Of a stretch of 64,000 nt of DNA, positions 35,027 to 45,293 are shown one piece after another (the first letter of the stretch is position 1; each line of letters begins with the position of its first letter). A program made the translations under genes and the position numbers. A model generated the notes under the pieces. It saw nothing but the letters and a program-made list of their open reading frames with translations, had not been told where the DNA came from and did no database searches. The stretch is from Sedimentibacter sp. SX930. GTDB taxonomy: Bacteria > Bacillota > Bacilli > Lactobacillales > Aerococcaceae. The DNA lies in assembly GCA_002155105.1 (NCBI GenBank), contig MUZD01000006.1:124001-188000 (forward strand). Reading direction: 5' to 3'.

Positions 35027-35584
35027 TCAGAACGATACTTTCGGTACATTTTTTTCTTCTTCCGGGGTAGCCAAAACGACTTCCGGACGGAAACCATGGA
35101 CGTTTGCCACAACATTGCTCGGGAATGTCCCTAATTTGATGTTGTATTGCGTAACACTTGAATTGTACAATTGGCGGGCATAAGCGATCTTATTTTCAGT
35201 TGCGGACAATTCTTCCTGTAATGCCAAGAAATTTTGGTTCGCCTTCAGATCGGGATACGCTTCCGCCAAAGCAAAAACAGTCCGCAATTGGCTCGAAAGT
35301 TGATTGGACAGTTCCATCTTCTTGGCCGGATCTTCGGTTCCCATATCCGAAATCATGTTCCGCAAATTGATGACTTTTGTCAAAGTTTCCTGCTCATGTT
35401 TTGCATAGCCTTTAACTGTCTCAACGATGTTCGGTATCAGATCGTTCCTGCGTTTCAACTGGACATCGATCTGGCTCCAAGCTTCCGTTACCCACAATTT
35501 ATTTTTCACAAGACTGTTATACAACGAGATCCATACTGCCCCGATGATCGCTGCCACTACAATGATTCCTATTATCCACTCCAT
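35027..35584 (-). CDS. lemA: LemA family protein
   Basis: A 185-residue protein with one N-terminal membrane helix (WIIGIIVVAAIIGAVWISLY) and a long helical domain with the family pattern LVKNKLWVTEAWSQIDVQLKRRNDLIPN and YNSSVTQYNIKLGTFPSNVVA. Function is poorly known; it often precedes htpX, as here. ATG at 35584 lies 11 bases after AAGGAG; a GTG at 35593 is only two bases from it. Confidence 0.92.
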   Translation of the reverse strand: MEWIIGIIVVAAIIGAVWISLYNSLVKNKLWVTEAWSQIDVQLKRRNDLIPNIVETVKGYAKHEQETLTKVINLRNMISDMGTEDPAKKMELSNQLSSQLRTVFALAEAYPDLKANQNFLALQEELSATENKIAYARQLYNSSVTQYNIKLGTFPSNVVANVHGFRPEVVLATPEEEKNVPKVSF

Positions 35585-35655
35585 TTTGCTCACAGCTCCT
35601 TTTCTCTCTCACCGACCTAACGGCTAACCTAGACAAATTTCCGTCTACACCATTC

Positions 35656-35684
35656 ATTATAGAAGAGTCTATTCATTTTGTAAA
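35656..35684 (-). promoter_or_regulatory. promoter of lemA-htpX
   Basis: TTTACA and TATAAT are separated by 17 bases on the minus strand, about 70 bases before lemA. On the plus strand an extended -10 (TGATATTAT at 35728-35736) could serve the divergent SUKH gene. Confidence 0.75.
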
Positions 35685-35766
35685 AAAATAGACTAACTGC
35701 CTCTTCGCCGAAAAGTGTTGGCTTATGTGATATTATGAAGGAAAGAAAATCAGATGAGGTGTAATT

Positions 35767-36546
35767 ATGTATTTCATCCCGCAACACACTTTCAAAAATC
35801 TGCCCATCCTATTCAAAGCCGATCCGCTGTACAAAGACATCACCGCAGCCGAACTGCCTCGGGCCTATCTTGATCTGTTGGCGGAACAGAACGGCGGCTA
35901 CCTGTTAAGTTCCCGCATCCAGACCAAAGAGCCGACATCGGATGGAATCGATTATGCAGCTGTCCATGCCATCCTGGGACTTCACGACGATCCCAAGAAT
36001 AGCCTGTATGCCCAACAAGAAATTGCCCGTTCAGCGGGTCTGCCGGACTATTTTGTGCTTTTCAGCAGCAACGGCAACCAGCTATTTGCCTTCGATTATT
36101 CAAAACTGTCCCCGTCCGGCGAGCCGAGCATCCGGCACATCGACATCGAAACGGACAATTGGCAGACTGTCGCTGCCGATTTTGGTCAATTCCTGCGTAG
36201 TCTGATCGTGGCGCCCATGAATGTTCCTGAAGAGATCCGGCTCACGCACACTGAAGGAGAGCACGCCTTTTTGTTGGCCGATGCCGCGGAATTGCCTGAG
36301 CTGTTTCTGCATTTTGAGGATGACCCGGACAAACAATGGTATCTCCAATGGATAGCGCATTTTTCCGACCATCCCGATGCGGCCTGCCGGACAGTCGCTT
36401 GCGAAGCGCTGGAAACGCAGATCCTCTACTTCAGGAACGAGCTGCCGGATACGGTACACGCTGTGCTGGCGAACTTTCTTGCCGATGCTGACCCTACAAT
36501 CCAAGCGCTGGCGAGAACGCTGGAAAAAGAACTCGCGGATGAGTGA
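35767..36546 (+). CDS. SMI1/KNR4 (SUKH) family protein
   Basis: A 259-residue protein whose first 160 residues match the SUKH fold: ELPRAYLDLLAEQNGGYL near the start, LPDYFVLFSSNGNQLFAFDYS in the core and a DFGQFLRSL helix. SUKH proteins include immunity proteins against nuclease and other polymorphic toxins. The last 100 residues are helical with HEAT-like spacing (HPDAACRTVACEALETQI). ATG at 35767 has GAGGTG upstream. No toxin gene is adjacent, so an immunity role here is only a possibility. Confidence 0.75.
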   Translation: MYFIPQHTFKNLPILFKADPLYKDITAAELPRAYLDLLAEQNGGYLLSSRIQTKEPTSDGIDYAAVHAILGLHDDPKNSLYAQQEIARSAGLPDYFVLFSSNGNQLFAFDYSKLSPSGEPSIRHIDIETDNWQTVAADFGQFLRSLIVAPMNVPEEIRLTHTEGEHAFLLADAAELPELFLHFEDDPDKQWYLQWIAHFSDHPDAACRTVACEALETQILYFRNELPDTVHAVLANFLADADPTIQALARTLEKELADE

Positions 36547-36584
36547 ATGCGTGCGGGTGCGCGCGGACAGTACCCACTCGTCCC

Positions 36585-36746
36585 GCTCGCCGGAGAAGGG
36601 CTCACAGAATCGGCACCAGCTCCGATGAGGAATCGCTCGCCGAAGCTGGTGCCGCGAAAATGCCGTCACTTCCGACGGGGAAGGGCTCGTCGGAGGTGGA
36701 CCCAAAAAAGCAGTCGGAACTCCGGCGAAGCCTCCGTTCACCGGAG
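36585..36746. repeat. hairpin array D (three hairpins, 50-bp period)
   Basis: Hairpin cores begin at 36620, 36670 and 36720. They are CTCCGATGAG / CTCGCCGAAG extended by ACCAG / CTGGT, then TCCGACG / CGTCGGA, then CTCCGG-c-GAA / TTC-a-CCGGAG. It lies between the convergent SUKH and DUF1801 genes. Open frames across it have no ribosome sites. Confidence 0.8.
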
Positions 36747-36760
36747 AAGACAGGAACCTT

Positions 36761-36818
36761 ATAACAAAAGCTAAAAGCAGGGGGTTGCCGCAATGCGGCA
36801 CTCTCCTGCTTTTGTTAT
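36761..36818. terminator. bidirectional terminator between SUKH and DUF1801 genes
   Basis: The outer stem ATAACAAAAG / CTTTTGTTAT encloses AGCAGG / CCTGCT and an inner TGCCGCATTGCGGCA palindrome. Both converging genes end close to it. Confidence 0.85.
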
Positions 36819-36820
36819 TA

Positions 36821-37951
36821 CTATTGTTCCTTCAGCCACTGTTGATAAAGGTTCTTCGTCTTGTGGCCTTTGCCGAGGATATCGAGCATCTCCGTTTTGC
36901 GTTTTTCCTGCGTAGCGGCTTGTTTGGCGCTGTAGATGTAGCGCGCCCAATCCCGCTGATAGCCCGGCGTCAGTTCCGCATACAGCTTCGCGGCATCACG
37001 ATGCTCTGCCTCCAGATATCCCTGCAAATCCGGGATGAATTGCTCATAGTCGGCCACATTGCCGCTGCTCGCTTTGGTTGGCTTGCCTTTTCCTTTGACA
37101 TCATTTTTCATCCCGACGAGCGTGAACGTATCATCTAACTTGATCATCCGCGCAAATTTCAGGGTGCTTTCGCCGACATAGCCGCTGCCGTCGTCCACTC
37201 CCAGACTCGGGAAGATGGCATCTCGATGCACGGATGTGTCATAGGTCTTGTTCCCGATTTTCGGATAAGCGATGTAAAGATAGCCTTCCGGATTCAGCCG
37301 CTCCGCCTTGATCGTATCCCAGACGCGTTCGTTCAATTCCTCCAGCGTCAGGACGTAGGAAAAAATCAGATCGTATTTCCCGGAATCCAGATCCGTATCG
37401 TAGGAGTCCAAATCCGCAAAGTCGTCAGACATGGCGCGCTCTTTCCCCAGAACGGCGCGCTTTTGGAATTTATCCAACCCCAGCCGCTTCGTGAGGGAAG
37501 TCGAAGACGGGAGCGGTTTGTCAGCGGCTTGTTCACCGTAAAGTTTGTGCGCATGAGCGATGTCTTCCCGGATCATCTCCTTCAGTACAGCCGTATCGAT
37601 ATCGGAAAGTTTATTGACGTACACGCACCCCTTTCCGATTTTGTGTTTTCCGAGCTTCGCAAGCAACTCTTCCCGTTTTCCATCAGGCAGCATAAAATAA
37701 AACGTCAGCGCCGTCTTTCGCGGCGAAAAGGCAGCCAGCGGGGCATCGCCTTCATGGCCGCTCGCGTACCGATAATGATATTTCCCGAATCCGATGATGC
37801 TCGGCCCCCACATTTTGGCTTCCTCTCCGGTCACTTCCGCAAACAACTTCAGCAGCGCATATGCATCCTCTTTCTTTTGCGGCTGCTGGATTTCCTCGAT
37901 GAACTCCTGTACGGATACTTCCGTGGGTTTGGTCTTAGGTTCGTATGCCAT
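36821..37951 (-). CDS. DUF1801-YdeI/OmpD-associated fusion protein
   Basis: A 376-residue soluble protein. Residues about 10-130 match DUF1801 (YdhG-like; MWGPSIIGFGKYHYRYASGHEGD and LGKHKIGKGCVYVNKLSDID). The C-terminus (about 310-376) matches the YdeI/OmpD-associated pattern (YEQFIPDLQGYLEAEHRDAAKLYAELTPGYQRDWARYI). A middle region of about 150 residues (KYDLIFSYVLTLEELNERVWDTI) is probably a DUF3052-like domain. ATG at 37951 has GGGAAGCGGAG upstream. Family members are annotated as bacteriocin or detergent tolerance; the actual role is unknown. Confidence 0.8.
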   Translation of the reverse strand: MAYEPKTKPTEVSVQEFIEEIQQPQKKEDAYALLKLFAEVTGEEAKMWGPSIIGFGKYHYRYASGHEGDAPLAAFSPRKTALTFYFMLPDGKREELLAKLGKHKIGKGCVYVNKLSDIDTAVLKEMIREDIAHAHKLYGEQAADKPLPSSTSLTKRLGLDKFQKRAVLGKERAMSDDFADLDSYDTDLDSGKYDLIFSYVLTLEELNERVWDTIKAERLNPEGYLYIAYPKIGNKTYDTSVHRDAIFPSLGVDDGSGYVGESTLKFARMIKLDDTFTLVGMKNDVKGKGKPTKASSGNVADYEQFIPDLQGYLEAEHRDAAKLYAELTPGYQRDWARYIYSAKQAATQEKRKTEMLDILGKGHKTKNLYQQWLKEQ

Positions 37952-38059
37952 CTCTCCGCTTCCCCTCTCGTTCCTTGTTAAAGCTATCATAGCAAACCCA
38001 ACGACCACCCGCAAAATCCAAGCCTCGACGATAGACGATTCACGGGAAAGATACCGTTT

Positions 38060-38190
38060 CTCCGGGGAACAAAGGCTTCGCCGGAGTTCGGCCACATCTA
38101 TAGACTTCAACTACGACGAGGCGGTGCTCATCGGAGCTGGGCCCATCAAATTACCGGCGTCCTCCGGGGAGCGGGCTCTCACCGGAGGAC
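38060..38190. repeat. hairpin array E (three hairpins, exact 51-bp period)
   Basis: Cores start at 38060, 38111 and 38162. They are CTCCGG-g-GAA / TTC-g-CCGGAG, then CTACGA-c-GAG / CTC-a-TCGGAG, then GTCCTCCGG-g-GAG / CTC-a-CCGGAGGAC. All keep the same single internal mismatch. It lies between rpmE2 and the DUF1801 gene; no gene is supported in 37952-38225. Confidence 0.85.
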
Positions 38191-38225
38191 GCAACCACCA
38201 AGGGAAACCCAAAATAAAATGCAAA

Positions 38226-38260
38226 CAAAAAAAGAGCCCTCCCGAAACCGGGAAAGCTCT
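38226..38260 (-). terminator. terminator after rpmE2
   Basis: AGAGC / GCTCT and CCCG / CGGG form a stem, followed by seven T on the minus strand, eight bases after the rpmE2 stop. Confidence 0.9.
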
Positions 38261-38268
38261 CACGAAGA

Positions 38269-38532
38269 TTATGCTTGTTCTTCGTTGTTTTTGAAACCAT
38301 ATTTTTTGTTGAAGCGGTCCACACGGCCATCGGCTTGCGTGAATTTTTGACGTCCAGTATAGAATGGGTGTGAATCAGAAGAAATTTCTACACGGATCAT
38401 TGGGTAAGTGTTGCCATCTTCCCATTCAACTTTTTCGCTTGAACCTTTAGTTGAACCTGATAAAAATTTGAATCCTGTAGTTGTATCCATGAACACAACT
38501 GTTTGGTAATTTGGATGGATTTCTTGTTTCAT
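38269..38532 (-). CDS. rpmE2: 50S ribosomal protein L31 type B
   Basis: An 87-residue L31 starting [20 protein letters not shown], with [25 protein letters not shown] near the end. The zinc-binding cysteines of the type A protein are absent, so this is the zinc-free form. In some bacteria that form is induced by zinc starvation through Zur; I see no clear Zur box. It lies downstream of rho and the thioredoxin-like gene, a common order. Confidence 0.96.
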   Translation of the reverse strand: MKQEIHPNYQTVVFMDTTTGFKFLSGSTKGSSEKVEWEDGNTYPMIRVEISSDSHPFYTGRQKFTQADGRVDRFNKKYGFKNNEEQA

Positions 38533-38602
38533 GTCTCTTTCGCTCCTTTTTGCCCTGGATTATTTACTAAGCCAGAGTTGTCTTTTTGTAATAAAAGGTA
38601 TA

Positions 38603-38636
38603 CCGCAGGGTAATCCTTTTTAACGTTAAAAGGATA
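38603..38636 (-). promoter_or_regulatory. possible rpmE2 leader hairpin
   Basis: GGTATCCTTTT pairs with AAAAGGATTACC around AACG, about 70 bases upstream of rpmE2. A TTGCAT / TATCCT pair with 17-base spacing overlaps it. It could be an L31 leader or simply promoter sequence. Confidence 0.35.
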
Positions 38637-38721
38637 CCACGCAAACCGCAAGAATGCAATGGTAAATTTAAATAATGCGTTTTTCTCCTGCAGCCCGTGC
38701 CGAGAAAGAAGCACCTTTCAA

Positions 38722-39087
38722 TTATTTATCCAGAATGGCTGCAATCTCTTCTTCGGAAAGGCTGCTGTCGGCATTCAGATTCGTGAATTGACCTGGGCCA
38801 TCGATCGTCACAAGCGCAGGCACTGTACGGACGCCCATTCTGTCGCGCAGACTTTGGATCGCAGGGTCTGTCGGTGTGTTCAGGCTGTCCAGATAATGGA
38901 TCGTCAGGTTCTTTTCTTTGCGGACTTTGTCTAATTTAGGGACAAATTTCCGGCAATACGGGCAAACGGCTTTCCCAAGATAAACGACCGTTTTTTCGCC
39001 GGCAGCCAGTTTTTCTTCAAACTCTTCAGCCGTGATCTCTATAAATTCTTTTGTGTCTTCTTCGTAATTCCCTTTATTGAAAAACAT
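38722..39087 (-). CDS. thioredoxin-like protein with CPYC site
   Basis: A 121-residue single-domain thioredoxin fold with the redox site VVYLGKAVCPYCRKFVPKL and the cis-proline segment VRTVPALVTID. It resembles the PedC/BrcD-type accessory proteins and other small disulfide reductases of lactic acid bacteria. There is no signal peptide, so it is cytoplasmic. ATG at 39087 has GGAGG 7 bases upstream. It lies between rho and rpmE2. No bacteriocin genes are near, so a general thiol role is likelier. Confidence 0.82.
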   Translation of the reverse strand: MFFNKGNYEEDTKEFIEITAEEFEEKLAAGEKTVVYLGKAVCPYCRKFVPKLDKVRKEKNLTIHYLDSLNTPTDPAIQSLRDRMGVRTVPALVTIDGPGQFTNLNADSSLSEEEIAAILDK

Positions 39088-39181
39088 TTTAAAACCTCCA
39101 GTTTTGCGATTTGATAGTCCCACTATACCGGGAAGCTTTAAAAAATGCTCATGATTTGCTCACTTGCCGTACGGCACGCTT

Positions 39182-40432
39182 CTATTTCATCAACGCAATC
39201 CGGGTCAGCAAAGCTTCATTATTTTCGGTCGTGTTCATTTGTTTCAGGAAGCTCTCAGTGTATTCCAAAGCATCTCCGCGCATGCCGCGGCGGACTTTGT
39301 AGATATTCTCCATCGTTTTTGCATCCAGCAGGAGGTCTTCTCTGCGGGTGCCCGATTTTTTGATGTCGATGGCCGGGAAGATGCGTCGTTCCGCCAATTC
39401 ACGGGAAAGCACAAGTTCCATGTTTCCTGTTCCCTTGAATTCTTCGTAGATGACTTCATCCATCCGGCTGCCGGTGTCGACAAGCGCAGTTGCGATGATC
39501 GTCAGACTGCCGCCATCCTCGATATTCCGGGCTGCACCAAAGAAACGTTTCGGACGATAAAAGGCTGCCGGATCAATACCACCGCTTAAAGTACGGCCGC
39601 TTGGCGGTATGACCAAGTTATAGGCACGGGCCAAACGCGTCAGGCTGTCCATCAGGATGACCACATCACGCTTGTCCTCGACAAGGCGCATGGCTCTTTC
39701 CAGGACGAGTTCCGCCACCCGGACATGGTTTGCCGGTTGTTGGTCGAAAGTCGAGGAGACGACATCCCCCTTCACACTGCGTTCGATATCCGTCACTTCT
39801 TCCGGACGCTCATCGATGAGCAGCATGATCAGTTCGACATCGGGATGATTAGTGGTGATGCCGTTCGCGATCTCTTTCAGCAAAGTCGTTTTCCCTGCTT
39901 TCGGAGGCGCAACAATCATCCCACGTTGACCGAAGCCGATGGGCGAGAACAAATCGACCATCCGAGCGGTTACGTTTGTCCGGGTATTTTCCAACTTCAT
40001 CTGATGGTTCGGATAAATGGGCGTCAACCCAGGGAAATGCGAGCGTTCTTTGGCTTGATCAGGCCGTTTTCCGTTCACTGTGCTGACTTGCATCAGGCCG
40101 TAATAACGTTCGGATGCTTTCGGAGGCCGGGCTTTTCCGGCTACTTTGTCCCCATTGCGCAGATCGAAGCGTCTGATTTGCGATGTCGATATATAAATGT
40201 CTTCTTGGCTCGGCGAATAGTTGATCGGCCTTAAAAAACCGAAGCCTTCCTGAGCAACGATATCTAAAATGCCCTCTGTCATGAAGAACCCTTGTTTTTC
40301 CTCTTGGGCACGGATGACCGCCAAGGACAGCTCTTTTTTGTTCATTTGGCTGTAATAGGGAATCTTCAATTCTCTGGCATAGGTGTATATTTCTTTCAGC
40401 GTCTTACTTTCCAACTCATGCAAGGTAAGCAT
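39182..40432 (-). CDS. rho: transcription termination factor Rho
   Basis: A 416-residue hexameric RNA helicase that ends transcription. An N-terminal helix-extended region, the RNA-binding cold-shock domain with [20 protein letters not shown], the Walker A loop [12 protein letters not shown], the Walker [16 protein letters not shown] and the Q/R loops near [21 protein letters not shown] are present. ATG at 40432 is used. A TTG at 40441, closer to the AGGTGGAG site, is a fair alternative. It follows murA and its terminator. Confidence 0.95.
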   Translation of the reverse strand: MLTLHELESKTLKEIYTYARELKIPYYSQMNKKELSLAVIRAQEEKQGFFMTEGILDIVAQEGFGFLRPINYSPSQEDIYISTSQIRRFDLRNGDKVAGKARPPKASERYYGLMQVSTVNGKRPDQAKERSHFPGLTPIYPNHQMKLENTRTNVTARMVDLFSPIGFGQRGMIVAPPKAGKTTLLKEIANGITTNHPDVELIMLLIDERPEEVTDIERSVKGDVVSSTFDQQPANHVRVAELVLERAMRLVEDKRDVVILMDSLTRLARAYNLVIPPSGRTLSGGIDPAAFYRPKRFFGAARNIEDGGSLTIIATALVDTGSRMDEVIYEEFKGTGNMELVLSRELAERRIFPAIDIKKSGTRREDLLLDAKTMENIYKVRRGMRGDALEYTESFLKQMNTTENNEALLTRIALMK

Positions 40433-40513
40433 ATCTTCCAAACAGCTCCACCTTCCTCTCTTATCATTCTGATGATGCTTGTTTCTGGCAAAGGCAATAT
40501 ACAAAATATTCAA

Positions 40514-40549
40514 AACACCTCCAAAGTCGGTTGCTGCTTTGAAGGTGTT
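40514..40549 (-). terminator. terminator between murA and rho
   Basis: AACACCTTCAAAG and CTTTGGAGGTGTT (minus strand, one mismatch) form a 13-bp stem followed by TTTT. It ends the murA transcript and could attenuate rho. Confidence 0.8.
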
Positions 40550-40576
40550 CCTTATTATCGTGTTGCGCGAAGAAGT

Positions 40577-41848
40577 TTATTCTTCGTCTTCGATCATTTT
40601 GATGTCCGCACCCAAAGCAGTCAGTTTTTCGACGATATGATCATACCCGCGCAGGATATTCTCGATACCGGAAATTGTGGTTGTGCCTTCCGCCATCAAT
40701 CCGGCGATGACAAGACAGGCTCCAGCACGCAGATCGCTGGCAGTAACTTCCGCACCGGTCAATTTGTTGGGGCCTTGCATGAAGATCATGTCACTTTCCA
40801 CCTTGGCCTTCGCACCCATCCTGCGGAGTTCCGGGATATGGTTGACGCGCTTCGGATAGATTGTATCGATGATAGTGCCGTCACCACTCGCTTTCAACAA
40901 GAGCGGAGTCAGTGGTTGCTGAAGGTCCGTCGCAAAACCAGGATAAGGCAACGTCTTGATATGAACCATCTTCAGGTTTTCGGATTTTTTGACCAGGATG
41001 CTGTCCTCGCCGATTTCCATATCTACGCCCATTTCTTCCATTTTTGCGATAAGGCTTTCGATATGCTCGACGATCACATTTTTCACCAACACACGCTCGC
41101 CCATTGCAGCGGCAGCGGCCAAGTATGTCCCTGCTTCGATGCGATCAGGTATCACGGTGTGTCTGCAGCCATGCAAGCTTTCCACGCCTTCGATTCGGAT
41201 GATATCCGTACCGGCTCCGCGGATTTTCGCTCCCATGTTATTCAACAAGATACAGACATCAATGATTTCCGGCTCTTTAGCCACATTTTCAATGATTGTC
41301 CGTCCTTTAGCTTTGACCGCCGCCAAGATGATGTTGATGGTCGCTCCGATCGAAACCACGTCAAGATAAATGCGGTCGCCTTTCAGCCCTTCTTCTGGTG
41401 TAGTCAGGTAGATGGCACCCATTTCATTGCGCACTGTCGCACCCAACGCCTCGAAACCTTTGATATGCTGATCGATCGGTCTTGGGCCTAAGAAACAGCC
41501 ACCAGGCAGCCCGATGACGCCTTCACCAAATTTCGAAAGGATGGCTCCCATGAAATAATACGACGCACGTAAGCTTTTGATTTTTCCGGTAGGCATCGGA
41601 ATGGAAATCATGTTGGTTGGATCGATCGTGACGATGCCCTCATCCTCATCAAAAGACACTTCTACGTTGAAGTCCTCAAGGATATCAATAAGGGAGTGCA
41701 CATCCTGAATGTTAGGGATGCCTTCCAAGATGACTGGGGAGTCCGCCAAAATGGCAGCCGGAATCAGCGCAACCGTACTGTTTTTCGCTCCGCTGATGGT
41801 GATTTCACCGTTCAACGGTTTATTCCCCTCTATAACTAATTTTTTCAT
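40577..41848 (-). CDS. murA: UDP-N-acetylglucosamine 1-carboxyvinyltransferase
   Basis: MurA transfers enolpyruvate from PEP to UDP-GlcNAc, the first committed step of peptidoglycan. The 423-residue protein starts [20 protein letters not shown]. It has the catalytic cysteine in [15 protein letters not shown] (the fosfomycin target), the [10 protein letters not shown] segment and [13 protein letters not shown]. Its neighbours fba, rho and rpmE2 match the position of the second Firmicute paralogue (MurAB/MurZ), so another murA probably exists elsewhere. A strong hairpin lies in its leader. Confidence 0.95.
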   Translation of the reverse strand: MKKLVIEGNKPLNGEITISGAKNSTVALIPAAILADSPVILEGIPNIQDVHSLIDILEDFNVEVSFDEDEGIVTIDPTNMISIPMPTGKIKSLRASYYFMGAILSKFGEGVIGLPGGCFLGPRPIDQHIKGFEALGATVRNEMGAIYLTTPEEGLKGDRIYLDVVSIGATINIILAAVKAKGRTIIENVAKEPEIIDVCILLNNMGAKIRGAGTDIIRIEGVESLHGCRHTVIPDRIEAGTYLAAAAAMGERVLVKNVIVEHIESLIAKMEEMGVDMEIGEDSILVKKSENLKMVHIKTLPYPGFATDLQQPLTPLLLKASGDGTIIDTIYPKRVNHIPELRRMGAKAKVESDMIFMQGPNKLTGAEVTASDLRAGACLVIAGLMAEGTTTISGIENILRGYDHIVEKLTALGADIKMIEDEE

Positions 41849-41912
41849 AAAAAAGCCTCACTTCATGTGTAGTTGCCGAACGACAAATCGCCCGGAAATA
41901 AATGGAATCGTT

Positions 41913-41945
41913 CGCACGTTTTTCTTGCCACAAGAAAAACGGTGC
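41913..41945. promoter_or_regulatory. hairpin in the murA leader
   Basis: A perfect 11-bp stem (CGTTTTTCTTG / CAAGAAAAACG) with a CCA loop is extended by GCAC / GTGC. It lies 65 bases before murA and lacks a T run on the minus strand, so it is not an obvious terminator. The remaining 41946-42203 gap shows no gene. Confidence 0.55.
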
Positions 41946-42203
41946 TCCGATACCTAAATAACATTATTTTTTAGTTTCATTTGATTGTCGGTTGATCACC
42001 TACAATTCTAACAAAAATACAGGGTCCATTACTAGTTTTTTTATGCAAACGTCTGCTTTCCGCTATATTTCTCAATTTGATACGGCCAAACAGCGCAATA
42101 AGATGACAACTGTCCTTATCTTATGGTCTTATGGTAACACAAACTCAGGAATATATGGAAAACGACGCGCCAGTGTATACATGCGTAGGGGAAAAATAAG
42201 TAC

Positions 42204-42241
42204 AAAAAAGGAGATCTGGAACATAGGCCCCAGACCTCCTC
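42204..42241 (-). terminator. terminator after fba
   Basis: AGGAGATCTGG pairs with CCAGACCTCCT (one mismatch), followed on the minus strand by six T. Confidence 0.88.
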
Positions 42242-42259
42242 AAAGATCGTTTGATTAAA

Positions 42260-43117
42260 TTAAGCTTTGTTGCTTGAACCGAAAACTTGCATTCTTTCTT
42301 TAACGACAGCAACGATTGCTTCTTTACCAGGTCCGATAACTTTACGAGGATCGTAAACGTTAGCGTCTGTAGCTAATTTTTCTCTTACAGCAGCTGTAAA
42401 GACTTGTTGGCATTCAGTGTTCACGTTGATTTTTGAATGTCCGAACTCGATAGCTTTTTTGACTTGGTGTTCTGGAATTCCTGAACCACCGTGTAATACT
42501 AATGGTTTGTGAGTCAATTCAGAAATTTCTTTCATTTCGTCGAAACCAAGTACAGGTTCGCCAGAGTAAGGTCCGTGTACAGAACCTAAAGCAGCAGCCA
42601 ATGCATCGATACCTGCCTCAGTTGTCATGCGTAAGCATTCAGCTGGGTTAGCGTATTGAATTCCGCCAGTGATTCCGTCTTCAGTTCCGCCGACAGTTCC
42701 AACTTCAGCTTCAACAGAAGCGCCTTTAGATTTAGCATATTCAACTACTAATTTAGTTTGAGCAATGTTTTCATCGATAGGGTAATGTGATTTGTCGATC
42801 ATTACAGACGAGTAACCAGCATCGATAGCGGATTTGCAGCTTTCAAAGCTTGTACCGTGGTCAAGATGCAATGCTACAGGAACAGTGATGTCCATAGTTT
42901 CTAGTAAAGCATTAGTCATAGCTGCAACAACTAAATGTCCGCCCATGTATTTTGCTGCGCCTTCAGAAACACCCAAAATAACTGGAGATTTTTCTTCTTG
43001 TGCGGCTTGCAATACAGCTTGCGTCCATTCAAGGTTGTTGATATTGAATTGTCCTACGGCATACTTTCCTTCTAACGCTTTGTTTAACATATCTGTCATA
43101 CTTACTAAACGACTCAT
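42260..43117 (-). CDS. fba: fructose-bisphosphate aldolase class II
   Basis: A 285-residue zinc-dependent aldolase of glycolysis. Visible motifs are [60 protein letters not shown] and [30 protein letters not shown] with the metal-binding His residues. ATG at 43117 has AGGAGGC upstream. AT-biased, restricted codon use like cshA suggests high expression. Order pyrG-fba-murA-rho-rpmE is common in Firmicutes. Confidence 0.96.
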   Translation of the reverse strand: MSRLVSMTDMLNKALEGKYAVGQFNINNLEWTQAVLQAAQEEKSPVILGVSEGAAKYMGGHLVVAAMTNALLETMDITVPVALHLDHGTSFESCKSAIDAGYSSVMIDKSHYPIDENIAQTKLVVEYAKSKGASVEAEVGTVGGTEDGITGGIQYANPAECLRMTTEAGIDALAAALGSVHGPYSGEPVLGFDEMKEISELTHKPLVLHGGSGIPEHQVKKAIEFGHSKINVNTECQQVFTAAVREKLATDANVYDPRKVIGPGKEAIVAVVKERMQVFGSSNKA

Positions 43118-43242
43118 TCTTGTTGCCTCCTTGGAATCCATTGGTCTATATTTCTTACAACACACCTATTTTAGCAGAAACTGAAAATATTTACTACCTT
43201 TTCAGTCAAACCTGCTCATTAAAATACAATATCAGTCAAATC

Positions 43243-43366
43243 AGAAAAGCGAAACGGGTTCGTTCAGCCCTGAAAGAATTTTAGGAAATCGTGCCGTATG
43301 AGCATCGCAGAGCGCAATAGGTACGATTTATCTAAATTCCGAAGGGCTTACCCGTGTAGCTAGACA
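43243..43366. repeat. 124-bp structured dispersed element, copy 2
   Basis: Nearly identical to copy 1 at 28095 from AGAAAAGC to GCTAGACA, with the loop TGAGCATCGCAGAGCGCAAT and the stem AAATCGT / ACGATTT. Similarity extends to about 43425 (ATGCATGAAACA, GGTGATGC). It lies between pyrG and fba. Confidence 0.88.
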
Positions 43367-43468
43367 ACTTTTTTATATGCATGAAACATTTTACAAATCT
43401 ATAAAACACCTGCGGTGATGCGCAATTATTTTTATACTTCCGTATAATATAGCAAATGAATGTCCCGC

Positions 43469-45112
<1,644 letters not shown>

Positions 45113-45144
45113 TTATGTCCGAAGGATTCTCCAACGCTGCAATA

Positions 45145-45231
45145 AACAAAATAAAGCTCCCTGTTCTTAAGAACAGGGAGCCGTAGAAATTCAACGTATA
45201 CTTTCCAAAAAGAAATACTTTTTGGGAGCCC
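45145..45231 (-). promoter_or_regulatory. pyrG CTP-sensing attenuator leader
   Basis: The predicted transcript begins GGGCTCCC at 45231. It later forms the perfect 13-bp hairpin GCTCCCTGTTCTT / AAGAACAGGGAGC (45156-45181), followed by TTTATTTTG. In B. subtilis low CTP makes polymerase add extra G at the GGGC start; the poly-G tail then blocks the CU-rich terminator arm. All needed parts are here. An extra small hairpin (CCAAAAAG / CTTTTTGG) follows the start. Confidence 0.88.
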
Positions 45232-45238
45232 AATGAAG

Positions 45239-45267
45239 ATGATACCTCCAATTACATAAGGTGTCAA
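45239..45267 (-). promoter_or_regulatory. promoter of pyrG
   Basis: A perfect TTGACA and TATCAT are separated by 17 bases on the minus strand; the GGG initiation site follows after 7 bases. Confidence 0.9.
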
Positions 45268-45293
45268 GAAAGAATTGGATACCGGGGGAATGA

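Noticed and set aside
36543-36793. Small ORFs downstream of the SUKH gene
   Set aside because: They lie in hairpin array D and show only the array's Arg/Pro/Ser-rich translation.
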